A stretch of DNA of 64,000 nt, taken from NCBI RefSeq assembly GCF_029962835.1, contig NC_080574.1, positions 27,998,001 to 28,062,000 on the forward strand. The letters run 5' to 3'. The stretch comes from Magnolia sinica. Its lineage: Eukaryota; Streptophyta; Magnoliopsida; Magnoliales; Magnoliaceae. Below, piece after piece: positions 20,990-33,264 of the stretch. Under the pieces are notes generated by a model. That model was not told where the DNA came from. It saw only the letters and a program-made list of their open reading frames with translations, and made no database searches. Position 1 is the stretch's first letter. Every line of letters begins with the position of its first letter. Both the position numbers and the translations under genes were made by a program.

Positions 20990-22603
20990 CACTGACTTAA
21001 TATCGACCCAACTTACAAACCGATCTGTCAGAAATGGCATGCCCTCAGCCCTGAGAGATACGCCGTAATCGAAGAAGAGGTTAGAAAACTCCTCAAAGCC
21101 AACTTCATTGAAGAAATATATTACCCCGAATGGGTGGCCAACGTTGTTTGGTTAAGAAGGCTAATGGGAAGTGGCGAGTCTGTATAGATTATACTAACTT
21201 AAATAAAACTTGCCCTAAAGATAGTTTTCTAACTTAAATAAAGCTTGCCTTAAAAATAGTTTTCCCCTTTCTCGGATTGATCAGCTGGTTGATAGCACTG
21301 CGGGTCATGAATTACTTAGCTTAATAGACGCTTACTCAGGTTATAATTAAATTATAATGCACCAATCTGATAAATCAAAAACTACCTTTGTCACTGACAA
21401 AAGTCTTTATTGTTACAGAGTAATGCCGTTTGGATTGAAAAACGCTGGAGCAACCTATCAAAGATTGGTCAACAAAATGTTCACCCGACTCATAGGATGA
21501 ATAATGGAGGTCTACATCGATGACATGCTCGTAAAAAACATTAAAGCGACCGACCATATAGCCGATCTAAAGGAAATGTTCCTCATCTTACGAAAGTATA
21601 AGATGAAGCTTAACCCGAGCAAATGCGCATTTGGTGTGGGCTCGGGTAAATTCCTCGGATTCTTAGTCAGCCAATGGGGGTTAAAGCTAACCCGGAAAAG
21701 ATCAAAGCTCTACTCGACATGGAGTCCCCCAAGACGATCAAAGATGTTCAACAATTGACTGGAAGGATAGCAGCCCTAAATGGCTTCGTGTCCCGAGCTA
21801 CCAACAGGTGTCTCCCCTTCTTCAGACAGCTGAAGGGTCGGCAAATTGTTGACTGGACAGAAGAATGCGAAGGCGCTCTCCAGCAAATCAAAGAATATTT
21901 AGGATCGCCACCATTGCTTTCTAAGCCCGAGCCAGGCGAGCCATTACTGATTTATCTAGCAGTATTCAACGTAGCAGTAAGCTCGGCCCTGATCCGTGAG
22001 CATGAAGGCAAACAACTCCTCGTTTATTACATTAGAAAGACTCTCGTCCCAGCAGAAACGAGATATCCAACCCTAGAAAAAGTGGCCTTAGCGCTGGTTA
22101 TATCATCCCGACGTTTACAGCCATATTTCCAGGCTCACTCGATCATTGTCAGGACCGACCAGCCTTTACGCCAGATACTACAAAAACTAGAGTCTTCAGG
22201 TCGACTTACGAAATGGGCAATCAATCTTAGTGAATTGGACATCCATTACAAGCCCCAGATCGCAATTAAGGGACAAGCCGTGGTAGACTTTATCGTCGAA
22301 GTCATAGTACAAACCAAAATTTCTGTCACTGACTCAGAAGTATCGTCCGATCACTTTCCTCCCGCCCACCTCTTTTGGTCTCTCTACGTTGATGGTTCAT
22401 CCAACTCCAAGGCAAGCGGGGTAGGGGTAGTCCTGGAAACTCCTGATCACACAACTATTCAATATGCCTTGAGACTTGAATTTCAGGCTTCCAACAATAT
22501 AGTCGAATATGAAGCTATGCTCCTAAGACTCCAGCTAGCGGCCAGTTTAGGGGTCACTCATCTAAATGTGTATAGCGACTCTCAACTAGTCGTCAATCAG
22601 TAA
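20990..22603 (+). pseudogene. Tat reverse transcriptase and both RNase H domains, decayed
   Basis: RT begins in broken frames (about 21000-21500: KTCPKDSF at about 21209, a MPFGLKNAGATYQ word at 21424). The active-site word [10 protein letters not shown] is at about 21507-21536. A 33-bp tandem duplication at 21196-21261 repeats the TCPKDS coding segment. One extra G in the GGGGG run near 21675 shifts the frame inside the RT tail (FLVSQ to GVKANPEK). From 21674 a 309-codon frame runs through the first RNase H (LTKWAINLSELDIHYKP at about 22200) into the second, archaeal-type RNase H (LYVDGSSNSKASGVGVVLE near 22382). It stops at 22601-22603, after YSDSQLVVNQ. Confidence 0.87.
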
Positions 22604-24086
22604 CCGACATATATCAAGCTAGGAAGGAAAGGCTAAAAGCCTATCTTATAAAGGCCAAAGAGATGATCGTCGGGTTCCGCCAATGTTCTGTTACCCGGAT
22701 CCCAAGGGCCGAGAATGCCAAAGCCGACCTCCTAACAAAACTTGCTTCAACTGACGAAGATGATATCCCTAGGTCCGTTCCTATCAAATTCATGGCCGAG
22801 CCAACTTTCGGGGGAAATGAATCTTTCACCTTGCTCCCCATCGATTCTGAACCATCTTAGGTCGACTCAATCGTCAAATACTTTGAGACCGGCGAACTCC
22901 TTAAAGATCGAGCCAAGGCTCGACAACTGAACAATCGTGTTGCCCACTATACCATGCTTAATGACGTACTGTACAAGAAAGGATAATATGCACCCCTCCT
23001 ACGATGCCTGAAACCGAGTGAAGCCGACTACGTTCTGCGTAAAATTCATGAAGGCATCTGCGATAATCACTTGGGCAACCGAGCCCCGGCTCTTAATGTC
23101 ATTTGACAAGGATATTATTGGCCAACCATTCAGCAAGATGCTTGGAAACTCGTTCACGGTTGCAATAAATGCCAGAGATTTGCTACCATCCCTCGACAAC
23201 CACCTGAAGAGCTGACGCTAATGACCGGACCTTGGCCTTTTGCCCAGTGGGGAATCGACATCATCGGGCCGTTCCCTCTAGGGAAAGATCAGGCCAAGTT
23301 CACCATCATCGTCATCGATTATTTCACCAAGTGGGCCGAGGCCAAGCCCCTAGCCAAGATAACTGAGCAAAAAATCACAAACTTTGTTTGGAAAAACATC
23401 ATCTGTCGATTCGGGATGCCTCGGACTATTATCTCCGACAACGGGAAACAGTTCGACAACAGGCAGTATCAGGAAATGTGCCGAAATCTAGGAATCAAAA
23501 ACGTTTACTCGTCCCTGCGTCATACACAGGTGAACGGACAGGTCGAAATCGTCAACAAGGTTATAAAATAGTACCTTCGAACTAAGTTGGACCAATCTAA
23601 AGGAGCATGGGCTGAAAAACTTCCCAAAGTTCTATGGGCATACCGAACCACAGCCCGAACTGCGATGGGAGAAACCCCATTCTCACTAGCCTATGGCTCG
23701 GAAGCAGTCGTCCATGTGGAGATCGGCCTACCTACTGCCCGAGTAAGTTCGTTTGACGAGCAAAACAATGAAGAGTTGCTCAACCTCAACCTCTTGGACG
23801 AGATCAAAGAGTTGGCTCGACTTCAGATAGCCGCCTATTAACAATTAGTGTCTTGGTCTTGCAACGCCGAGTCAAAGTTAGGCGATTTCAAGCAGGGGAT
23901 TTAGTCCTCCGAAGAACTTTTCAGAATACTAAGGAAGGCGTAGCAGGAACGTTGGGCCCCAATTGGGAAGGCCCCTGCATAATCACAAACGCTGTCCGAC
24001 TGGGTACTTATCGACTGGAAGACCTAACAGGGCAGCTCCTGCCTCACCCATGGAATGCCGAGCATCTCAAGATATATCATCCTTAG
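22604..24086 (+). pseudogene. Tat integrase region, decayed
   Basis: After the RNase H tail (VTRIPRAENAKADLLTKLA near 22690) comes the integrase. The zinc-binding HHCC part spans about 23035-23185 (HEGICDNHLG, then CNKCQRF). The catalytic core has D in WGIDIIGPFP (near 23250), D in ISDNGKQF (near 23430) and E in GQVEIVNK (near 23540), so the DDE residues are still present. Further sequence (PKVLWAYRTTARTAMGETP near 23620; GPCIITNAVRLGTYRLEDL near 23970) completes the domain. Stops interrupt at about 22858, 22984, 23103, 23569 and 23840. No chromodomain follows, which fits Tat rather than the chromoviruses. Confidence 0.87.
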
Positions 24087-24382
24087 CTCGGTTAAAAAGC
24101 AAATCATATTCAGCTCGGTTGTTTAAACACTTGCAAAAAAAAAAGTGTAGAATGTTGAATAAGTAAAAAAATATATATTCATTGATCAGTAAAGTGTTAC
24201 ATTAGTCAGTTCACTAATTATAATTGTGTCGGATTGATAAAACAATAAGTGCTCAACATTCAAATATCAGTAAAATATAATGCTCGACGTTGTTGACTCG
24301 CTCGACCTCGAAGCTCGGTGTGCTTGAAGTGCCTAAAGTAGATGTGGGGAGCAAAAAGGAATTTTGCTCCATCACACTAACT

Positions 24383-26393
24383 TCAGGGCTTGGCTTCGCC
24401 CTCCGTAATAAGAGCTAAGCCAAGAGATGCTGATGGAGCTGCATCAGGAGCAGTAGTAGAGGCATCATAAGTGTATGCCACGGGATCAACTGTTGCCTCA
24501 CCACCGGACCTCGACTCACCCTCGTCAAAGCTGGACAGATCTAGATGGGGAAAAGTGTCTTTCATCACCTCGATACACTTTGCGTAACCCTCTCGATAGA
24601 GAAGAGTTCGCTCCTCCTCGAAGGCTGAAGATGAGAAAAACTCTTCCACCGCCTCATCCTTTGCAGCCGCGAGGGCGGCCTTGGTCCCCTTCGCAAGCTC
24701 ATGAAGCTCCTCCAGTCGCGAGGCCACGCGGTCTCTTTCCATCGTGACCGACACAAGAACAACCTTTGCCTCCTCGAGCTGGCCTTCCACAAAGATAGCC
24801 TGACACTCAGCAAATGATTGTCGAGCCTCTACTTCCGACTGCCGAGTCTCAACATCTGACAGCCTAGCCTCCGCATCCATAGCTCGCCTAGCCAAGGCAG
24901 ATACTTCGGCACGGGCCTTCAGCATGCAAGGAGCGAACTGCACAAGGAAAAAAGCTCTTTTAAAATAAAGAAGAAAGCCCAAAATAAAATGACTGAGAAA
25001 AGTGGCGATATTACCTCGAGCAACAGCGTCCCGATCCTACCGAGCGTGTTGTCCACGGAAGACGACTCCAGAAGGCCGAAGAACTCTCCCGCGAACATCT
25101 GCCGACTCGCCCATGGAAGGATCTCTTCAACCTTCTGGCGGAAGGTTATCCTCTCTTCCTCAGCTACTCCCATCCTCCGCGACTCCCTCTCCTCAGTTCT
25201 CAGAGCCACAGGCGCCTCAACCGGGTCTGGCTCGGGAGCCTCCCGAGGCTGCTCAGAGGATGCCACTATCGCCTCTGCTACCCCCGCCTCTGGAGCGGCC
25301 ATTTCTGTCGCCTTCGCCACCCCCGTGCCTTCATCGACCTCGATAATAGCCGAGGGAGCGGGAGGGGCGGTCCTTGCCGGGCCCTTTGAGATCGCCTCGT
25401 GCCTCTTCGAGGCCCGGGAGCCCGAACGAGGCGGGGCTCAAATTTGAGACTGGGGACGAAGAGAGGGTCGAGCCTCAGACATGTCTGCATTTGAAGGAAA
25501 ATAAATGTCGGTACCGTCAAACAGGTAAAAATAAAAAACAGACAAGAACACAAACTTCTCACTGGTCACTGCGGAGTCGAGACCCCACTCGAAAAAAAGC
25601 TCGAGCTAGAGAAGCCTCTTACAAGATCTCCTCTCCGGGCCGAGGGCTCAGAAACTCCAAATCCGAGTCAGAGATCCCGAGTCAAGGTTCGGAGGATGCT
25701 TCGGTAGTGCTAAAAAATAAAGAAATCACATCCATGATTCAGCGAAGATGCACTAAGTAAAAGGCGATAAATCACATCAACTCTACTTGCCGCACAAAAA
25801 ACTCGAAGGACGAAGGGGCGGATAGGTCCAGTCTCAGCCGACTCCCACCTACCGAGGGCTCAAAACTACCTATTCCTCCAGTGCTTGTTCGATGAAGGAG
25901 GGTTAGTTATTAAGGACCCACCGGTGTTCCGCTAAGAGCAGAAGAAGAACCAGCCAGTGTGTTAAGTGTGCGCCCGCACTTGATATAAGTGGAGAAATTC
26001 ATTCACACTTAGCTTGGGTTGCCGCATCTCGGCCCACAGCATTGCACATCTGAACAAATCCCTTCACCCGTTCGGCACAACCTATCCCAGGGCTATACCC
26101 AGACTGCCCAGCAGTTCCCGAGCAATCCTCTGAAGCGGCAACGGAAGACCGCATTGTAGTGTGACGTGGAAAATCGCAACTGCCCCAGGTGGAGGTTGGT
26201 CGGACAGTTCTCCAAGCCGAGGGAGAGTCAAAATGACAAAGTCCGGAATGTGATATCCAGACCGAATCTTAGACAGCTCCTCTGCTGTCACCACCGAAGG
26301 CACGGATCCTTTAACCCACTCTTCGGTCTCAACTTTCTCCTCACCACCCTCCTCAGGGTTAGAACGACCGAGGAGCCCCCAATGGCCATACAT
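24383..26393 (-). pseudogene. Antisense ORF of the Tat element (putative gypsy-type transposon protein)
   Basis: A run of minus-strand frames lies between integrase and 3' LTR. Its N-terminal part (26393-26082) has the pattern of the 'putative gypsy type transposon' family: IRSGYHIPDF, then PPPGAVAIF, then GLPLPLQRIARELL. The C-terminal part (24982-24383) is predicted coiled coil, rich in A, E and R (SALARRAMDAEARLSDVETR), then an EGYAKCIEVMKDTFPHLDLS word and an acidic tail. Frames break between 26080 and 25560, with a middle piece at 25320-24919. Antisense ORFs in this position are known from Tat/Retand elements; their function is unknown. Plus-strand frames over the same bases are shadows. 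Confidence 0.75.
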
Positions 26394-26716
26394 TCAGGAA
26401 GTGAATTCAATGCCTCCACCGACACCACTGGCCTCTTTGCCGAAGGGTCTATAATCCTCTACGAATGGTAAAATAGGAGATCCGCCTCTCCAGCAACCTC
26501 CGCCAACAGTGAGGGTGATTCCGAAGCTGCCCAAAAGCCGCTCGCTTCACCCTCACCGCTGTATTCTACCTACCTAGGGCTTGCGGGGCCTGACATTGTT
26601 AAAAGAAAATAAATGGATGAAGAAGGAGCTCACCGAGAGAAATCCAAGAGTGCCGGAAACGGGCGGCGGCGCAAATGTTTTCAGTGTCGGAATCTATGAG
26701 AGAATGAGAGAAGGCA

Positions 26717-29700
26717 TGTAACGACCCTCAAATTCCCATAGTGAATTTAAACTTGAAAAATAAATAAATAAATAAATAAAAACAGTTTAACTGAGAACGA
26801 TCAAACACTCATAAATCTCTAAGTACAGTAGCTTACAAAAAACAAAAGTGGGCCGATCCTCAGCCCAGGGAAATTCACAAGCCCTATATGAAGAACAGAT
26901 AACTCAAAACTCAACCACAAACAATCAAAACTTACCAGAACTCCAACCTTAGGCATCTAGGGACCCTTTAAGACTGATAGACGGTACGGATCGACCTAAA
27001 ACTTCAAGTGGACCCCACATTGAATCCATGTGCATGTACTGGTAGTCTGCACACGTTGTACACAGAACGAGGTACCGGGTCAAATAGAGTTTGACCTGAT
27101 ACAATTTCCAAAAGGGTCGGATTTCATCCGATTTTCCCGCCGCTGCTATTTTCAAAACTTCATCCATCTGCATCTGATTGGCCACCTTTTGGGCCAATTG
27201 TGGCTGGGTCTCATCACATCCAAGCCGTCCATCGCGATCAGTGGGCCCCATTGACAATTATCTATGTTGGGATTAAAATCAAGTGGTCCGCTGGGACGCC
27301 CGAGCAATGGAACAACAAGACCACCCCAACGTGATGTCTGGATGAGGAAGCTTCCTAAAAGGCGCTTCTACCTGGTGATCCGGACAGCCAGGTAAGCTCG
27401 AGACCTTGTGCATATACAACGTGTAGTGACCCAGAAGCCTGATGGGCATCATCTGGACCATCTGAGCGTCCCGGATCAAGTAATCAACCGTCCCACTCAA
27501 AGACACCATTATCAGCCTACCATCTTCCTCAAACCGACTGTGGGACCCATTTTTCGTAATAGTAACTATCCCTCAAATCCCCTTAAGTCGTCCATCTTGT
27601 AGCCCATCCCCTTTAATGCTTATCAGAGTTTAACTCTGGGACCCACATTCAAGTTCCAATTGACGGGAAGACCTTGATGGCAATCTGTCCTCGTCTAATG
27701 CATGTTATCTCTACACTAATCCTTCTGATTAGCTGTGAATATTTTCAGAAATGGAAACGGCTATAAATAGTCATGTGTTAGGGTGACTCTCAAGGAAGGA
27801 AAAAGAGAAGAAATAGGAAAGGAGAGATAGAGAGAATGGAGGGCGCAACCGAGCGAGTTGCATGCCACTGTAGCAACTCGACTCAGCCTGAGTCATTCAG
27901 CTCTGAGAGTTAGCAGAGGGAGGGAGAACTGAAAGAGAAGAAGAAGATAGTGAGAGAAAGCCAGCTCCGTCCGGGTCCGTCCCCACTCAGTTGCAGATCC
28001 GGCTATTTCGAAATGGCTCCATCTTTTAGAAAACCGTCCAACCTTGTATTGCAGCTCTGGTTTGGTAAAACCTGACTAAAACGGCTCTACACCGTCAACT
28101 AGATCGGACGGCTATCAGATGTGGCATCCGACATTACTGCCTATGCATAGCAGATATCTCAACTCAGTGGTGAGTTGACTCAACCGGATTCCCATCTCAC
28201 CACTCTGATTGAATCAGAATAGCAGACCCCATTCAGGTGATATGTCAAAACCCAACCATTTACACGATTAACTGCTTAACTCGTTAGTGAGATGATGCAA
28301 CTCGCTCCCTGCTGAGTCAGGCCTACCTTGCTCCAAACTCACTGGAACAAAATCTTGATCAACTGGATCGAGTCTGGAAACGAGTTCCCTGACCAAGTCG
28401 AACTCAGATCTAGCAACAGTACGTCCTATATCCTTCAACAATCAACCCTTACTCAAGTACCTCCACCAATCACAGTCTTTTACTAGAGAATCACACTCAA
28501 CTCATTAATGGGTTAACTCTACCCAACTGAGTCAAGTAGTGTGTTACCTCCAGAAACCCACGTTTGAAACTAGCCAAACAGGCCCCGAAGATAACAAAAA
28601 AATCCCCGAGTCGATTGACCCAACAACAGTTTGTAAATGGGCTCAATCATCTTCTCACCTCTACTATTAGTAACTAAACTAAGTTAACTCAATGATAATG
28701 GGTAGAAAATGGTATCCAGGGAGGCATTTAACTAGCTACACTGAGGGTAAAACATACCTCATCCACCCTTCCACAGCGGTGAACAATCGTCATTCAGGTG
28801 TAAAAACCAACACCTACTTCGTTGTGAGTTGACTCGTCCAATTCCCAACTAGGTCGACTCGGTCATGACTCACAAGGTCTTACAACATTTCGTGCAGGTG
28901 CAACCAGGAGGTTTATGTAACCATTACACTATATGCGAGTTGGAATTAAAAGATTAAGATTTTGCTTACTTGGATTTTTAGGATCATTACGCTCACCTCA
29001 TAAGAACGTTTCAAATCAGAGGAATACCCACCTAAGGTGAGGGGTATCCCCCATGGCTTCTTCATTGCATTAAATTCTAAAAATAGAGTTAAGCTTGTAA
29101 TTGTAGAGATATTAATTGTGCATGTGTTAGTCTTACTTTCTTTGAATTAATTTCACTAATCAAGTGAAAATGTTTATATCTCATTGCTCTAAGGTATTTT
29201 GTAGAAATTCATATCATACTCTTGGCCTAGTTACATGTACCTTTCAGTAAGTACGTTAAGAAGTAGTAAATCTTGCTTTCATTTAAATGGTAAGTTCACT
29301 CCATAATCCATTTCACATGCTAGAACCATTCTAATTTGAATCTAATGCATATGAAGTCTTGGAGTAGTACGCTATTTCTTTCATTCTTAATTGGTTATGT
29401 TGAGTATGAGCTAATGTGCAAATGCTCATTTACTTGATTTTCTATATGTGATAAACATGTGATTGGAACTTGGTATAGCACTCTCTAAGTCATGTTAGTA
29501 ATGGTCCAATTTGGAGTTATATTCTACCAAGTAACGACATATGACATGATGTATCAATCTAGTATCAATGTCGTATAATGAGGCCTAAGTGTGAAATGCC
29601 ACCTTTGGTGGGATGTTATGAGAACTTGATATGATATACTACATTTATAGCCTCCGTTGAACCTTGATCATGTACGTGAGAATAATCTTGTCAATCCTAT

Positions 29701-30577
29701 GGAACGTACGTGAGTATCATGATGCATGACATTCACGCATGACATGTGAGCTTTTCCGAGTACTTAATGTAAGCCACACTCTGCTCGATTTACTGTTAGA
29801 TCAGTTGAATGACCAAAGTTTGTGCATTTGAGCTACTTGGGAGCTCTTATTTTACATGAGGCTATTCCGGGATTAGACACTCCTCAGGTGTACCCCGCGT
29901 ATTATTCCAGGAGTCAGGTCATCCTTGGACGCACTCACCTTCATGGCCTTTTCTAGGTAGACTACCTACCATAGGCGGTCTTTTATTTTTGACAGTTGGA
30001 TGTGCATACCCAGATCTGTGACTTTGAACATACATTCATACATTCATGCATATGCATACGTAGTTGTATTGCCCTATGAATCGAATATGATTTGTTAACC
30101 TATTTTGGAATGATGTGTTATGGTTGAATCTATGAGGAAAATTTTCAGTGAGTTTTCACTCACCCAATCGTGCGGTTGCACCAAATAGATACAGGTATGA
30201 CGGAGGGAAATGGTGCCTATGACAATACCCCTCAGCTGAAGTGGAGCACGGAGAGGAAAGACAGTATGTCGACACGGTTGAGCCATTGGAGCTCAACTGA
30301 TGACATAGGATCTATCTACTTTCAGGCTTTCAGACATTATCTTAGTTTTGTTGGCTTGGGAATTGTAATTAAAAATCCTCTGCTGTGGGATCTTGCTTTA
30401 CTTCTTTACTTTTATTCACGTATGTTGAACTCCTTTGGTTAGTTTATACAATGGTTATATCTTGTTGCTATGAATTGTGTTGGCAGTTAGTTGAATGGTA
30501 GTTTTACTTCATGACGTAACTCACGGGTTCTCGTACTCGAGCGACCGTCCTCGGGTTATGAGAATCAGGGTGTTACA
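26717..30577 (+). mobile_element. Solo LTR (3,861 bp) nested in the Tat element
   Basis: The segment starts TGTAACGACCCT and ends AGGGTGTTACA, giving the TG...CA ends and short inverted repeat of an LTR. It is flanked on both sides by the 5-bp direct repeat AGGCA (26712-26716 and 30578-30582). Removing it rejoins the Tat 3' region. No gag or pol domain lies inside, and only one TATA box is obvious. I read it as a single very long LTR left after recombination between two LTRs. LTRs this long are known in Del-type chromoviruses, so that lineage is a reasonable guess. Alternatives are a terminal-repeat element without coding sequence, but I see no internal pair of LTRs. Confidence 0.8.
27761..27770 (+). 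promoter_or_regulatory. TATA box of the solo LTR
   Basis: CTATAAATAG, about 1.04 kb into the LTR, is followed by a purine-rich GGAAGGAAAAAGAGAAGAAA stretch near 27796, as expected for the start of a transcribed region. It would place U3 at about 1.05 kb, leaving an unusually long R/U5 of about 2.8 kb. Confidence 0.5.
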
Positions 30578-30983
30578 AGGCACGAGGAGAAGATTGAAAG
30601 AAGGCACGAAAATGGCAAAAGCTCGTTTAGGGTGACCCCCTTTATAGAGCTGTCATGTGGCTCCAACATTAAATGAGGAGCCAAAGCGACGCCTCCTCGA
30701 GTGTCCCGAGTTTACACGTAGTGACTCCTCATGCGTTGCCGCTGAATATTTTGCCACGTGTCCGACATTCATACGCCCTGACGCTGCAACGACGGCTGCT
30801 CGGCTCATGCAATCTCTATAAATGAATTGACGCATGGTCAAGCGAAGCGACATATCTCGGAAGTCGTGTAAATTGCCCCACATTTAAAAAATGTTTCATC
30901 ATTACTTGGCTCTAATGCAATCCGACTCAATCCAGAAATACTCCTCGATCGCCTTAAGGCGATGCACAGAGTAGGGGGCTTAC

Positions 30984-31745
30984 TGTTGGGGGAAAAATAT
31001 AATAAGTCCTTGAGTTGGCTTGAGGATCAGAAGAGTAGTGAAGCAATGGCTCGGACTCATCGGACGCCGAGTCCGAATAAGGCCCAAAGTCCATAAGAAC
31101 GCTAGATGGAGAGACGCAGCTCGGATCGTGAGGTACCTGGCCGGGCCGTAGCCTGAGTGTCCTGAGCTACAAAATGAAACCTCTAAGGGAGGAAGTGCAC
31201 CTCAAGGCTCAATCGAAAGCCTCACAGAGGAAAGCCCAAACTGACTTAAGATCAATCGGCCCTAGAGCCATCCAAACTTTAGTCCGACCCAAAGATGGAG
31301 TCGACCAATAGAGTAAGCGGAGAATTATCCGTAAAACTTGTCTCGGCACGACCGTGTTGAAGAGATAAGAGTCGGCCGAGATATATCGCTTCATATCTGG
31401 AAGTTACGTAGAAAAACTCTGGATCTCTACCCGAGATTTTTGGAAGATAAGATTAAGATCTCCGAGAATCTGGAAGTATCAGGGATTACGGAGAGATTGA
31501 GATCAACTCTAATTACGGAATGTACTCTGATTACGGAAACCCTATGGGGTACGACACTACTATAAATACAACGACCTTCATGGTAAAAGGTATGCAAAAA
31601 CTCTCGTCCTAAAAACCTTTAAAAGAAGACCCAGATTCTGACTTAAGCATCGAAGGGTCCCCTGGCAAAACCAGGGTCACCTTTTTCCTTCTACTTGTGC
31701 AGGTTCCAGGATCACTGAGGGGGCGAGCCGAAAACAGCATCAATA
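30984..31745 (+). repeat. 3' LTR of the Tat element
   Basis: A polypurine tract (AGTAGGGGGC at 30970-30979) immediately precedes TGTTGGGGGAAA at 30984. The LTR carries a TATA box (TATAAATACAACG at 31561) and ends in GCATCAATA near 31745, one base away from the expected CAACA. The same GCATCAACA ending is seen before the decayed Tat primer site at 52767. Length is about 762 bp. The LTR contains AAGACCCAGATTCTGACTTAA-type unique sequence and no coding region. Confidence 0.75.
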
Positions 31746-32167
31746 GGTGTCATTGTCCCACTATTTTCTGTCCTGAGTCCACTGGAGCTTTGGATTTAAC
31801 TCATTGTTTGGATCTTGCCCTAAAATGATCTTTCCAAGTGAATGAAAGGAGTAGATACAAAACATACATCATGGTGGGGCCCACGGAAGTTGGTGACATC
31901 ACTTCAGTAGCTAGTCTCACTACGGAACCTGTCAGTAGCTAATCTGCGCCCCAATTTGGAGCTTGTATACGTCTATACACAGGGCATGCATGCAGCTCAA
32001 ATCCATCAAAAAATTAGCTTTGATACTCTAATGGGGGCAACCCAAGTTTTAGGGCAAGTCCTCGCGCTACACAGCTGGGCTGTCTAGCTAATGCCAGCCC
32101 TAGCCACCGTTTCAACAGATGAATAGCCAACTGTCTGATGAGTGTGATTTCCAGGATACAGCCCATC
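31746..32167. repeat. TIR-element fragment beside the Tat element
   Basis: The first ~170 bp match the right half of the MULE-like family (CCACTGGAGCTTTGGAT, CTAAAATGATC, CATACATCATGGTGGGGCCCA, then GGTGACATCACTTCAGTAGCTAG). It is not the continuation of the fragment at 18578-18872, because the two overlap in family coordinates. The rest (31930-32167) is unassigned. No gene is seen. Confidence 0.45.
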
Positions 32168-32176
32168 CACAAGATG

Positions 32177-32781
32177 GGAAGCCGATTGGCTGTTGTACCA
32201 CACACCACCGACCTGGCTGATGTGTTGACGTTACCAAATTCTGTGGGTCCCATCATGGGGTATGGGTTATATCGAAACCGTCCATCCATTTGGAGAGCTC
32301 ATCGGCTTGAGCCTAAAAATAAGATATATCCAAAGATCGAGTGACCATACTGCAAAAACAAATGGGGAATTGACCGTATAGAATTGAAACCCTTTTGGGG
32401 TCATAGAAGTTTTAGATCAATATCATATTTGTTTTTCCTCTTCATCCAGATCCGTGCGACCTTATGAACAGAATGTATGAAAAATAAACGTTATGGTGGA
32501 CCCTATGAATGTTGTAATGGTGATGATCATTGTCCCACCGTTATTTATGGTGCGGTCCACTTAAGTTTTGGATATAAATCATTTTTTGGTATAATGCCCT
32601 AAAATGATCTCGTAAAATGGATGAACGGTGTGGATATAATAAATACATTATTTCGGAGCCATATAACTTTGATATCCTTTGAATTGTACTACTCGGAGCT
32701 CTAAAGGGGCAGAGCTCGTCTTCGCGCGACACGTACCCACACCAGATCGGTGGTGGCTGGTACACCAGCCAATCCGCTTCC
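32177..32781 (+). mobile_element. Second full-length MULE-family element (605 bp)
   Basis: Inverted ends are GGAAGCCGATTGGCTG at 32177 and CAGCCAATCCGCTTCC ending at 32781. The flanking 9-mers CACAAGATG (32168-32176) and CACAACAGG (32782-32790) match at 7 of 9 positions, an old target duplication of MULE length. The interior has the family blocks (CTGATGTGTTGACGTTACC, GTGGGTCCCATCATGGGG, CGTCCATCCATTTGG, GTTTTTCCTCTTCATCCAG, CTTATGAACAGA). There is no transposase. It is older than the copy at 16983, judging by its diverged ends and target duplication. Confidence 0.8.
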
Positions 32782-32790
32782 CACAACAGG

Positions 32791-33264
32791 GCTAAAAAAA
32801 AACTCCGACGTAATGATTTACTTACATGTGTGGCATGGGTAAAGTGCATGACTGGCAACATGTTAGTGAAAGGCAGCACGCAAACGATGATGTAAGACGG
32901 CATAGGCGAGCGGAGAATGCTATAACTATTATCTCTTTTGCTTCTTTTCCTATAATCTAATGTAAAAGTCATGTAAAAACACTTTTCCTATGGGGGAGGC
33001 CTTTTTAAGATGTCCACCTCAAATTGTTAAAAGTATTTCCAAATAATATACAATACATGTTGTTTGGAAAATAAAAAAATTAAAAAAACAAAAACAACTT
33101 TTTTCTTTTCATGTGTACAACTTCAGCCTGCCATGGACAGTGTGAAAAATTCTTATATGGTATTTCATTTTCTAGTCCTTTAAAAAATAAAAAATTTCAT
33201 GCCTCGCTCTACCCATACATTCACACGAGCTTAATTTAAGGGCAAACCAACAAAAAGGAGTTTT
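32791..33264. other. Unassigned sequence, no gene seen
   Basis: A mixed stretch with A-rich runs (33060-33110) and no recognisable domain or shared repeat. Confidence 0.4.

Larger units (their letters stand above)
18873..31745 (+). mobile_element. Ty3/Gypsy retrotransposon, Tat-type, 5'-truncated and decayed, with nested insertion
   Basis: The order gag, protease, RT, RNase H, second RNase H, integrase, antisense ORF, 3' LTR is that of the plant Tat group. The extra RNase H after the first one and the reverse-oriented ORF near the 3' end are the diagnostic points. No 5' LTR or primer-binding site was found; the sequence switches from a TIR-element fragment directly to the gag region near 18873. 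Every pol section carries in-frame stops or frameshifts, so the copy is dead. A 3,861-bp solo LTR (26717-30577) interrupts the stretch beyond the antisense ORF. Without that insertion the remaining element would be about 9 kb. Confidence 0.85.

Noticed and set aside
24989..25760. Plus-strand frames of 152, 128 and 114 codons
   Set aside because: They are GC-rich shadows of the antisense ORF of the Tat element, which carries the recognisable domain.
18873..31745. Joining the fragment at 18578-18872 and the one at 31746 as one MULE split by the Tat element
   Set aside because: The two pieces overlap in family coordinates and no 5-bp repeat flanks the Tat element, so they are different copies.
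32541..32972. 143-codon minus-strand frame
   Set aside because: It overlaps the right end of the MULE at 32177-32781 and runs into unrelated DNA; there is no domain.
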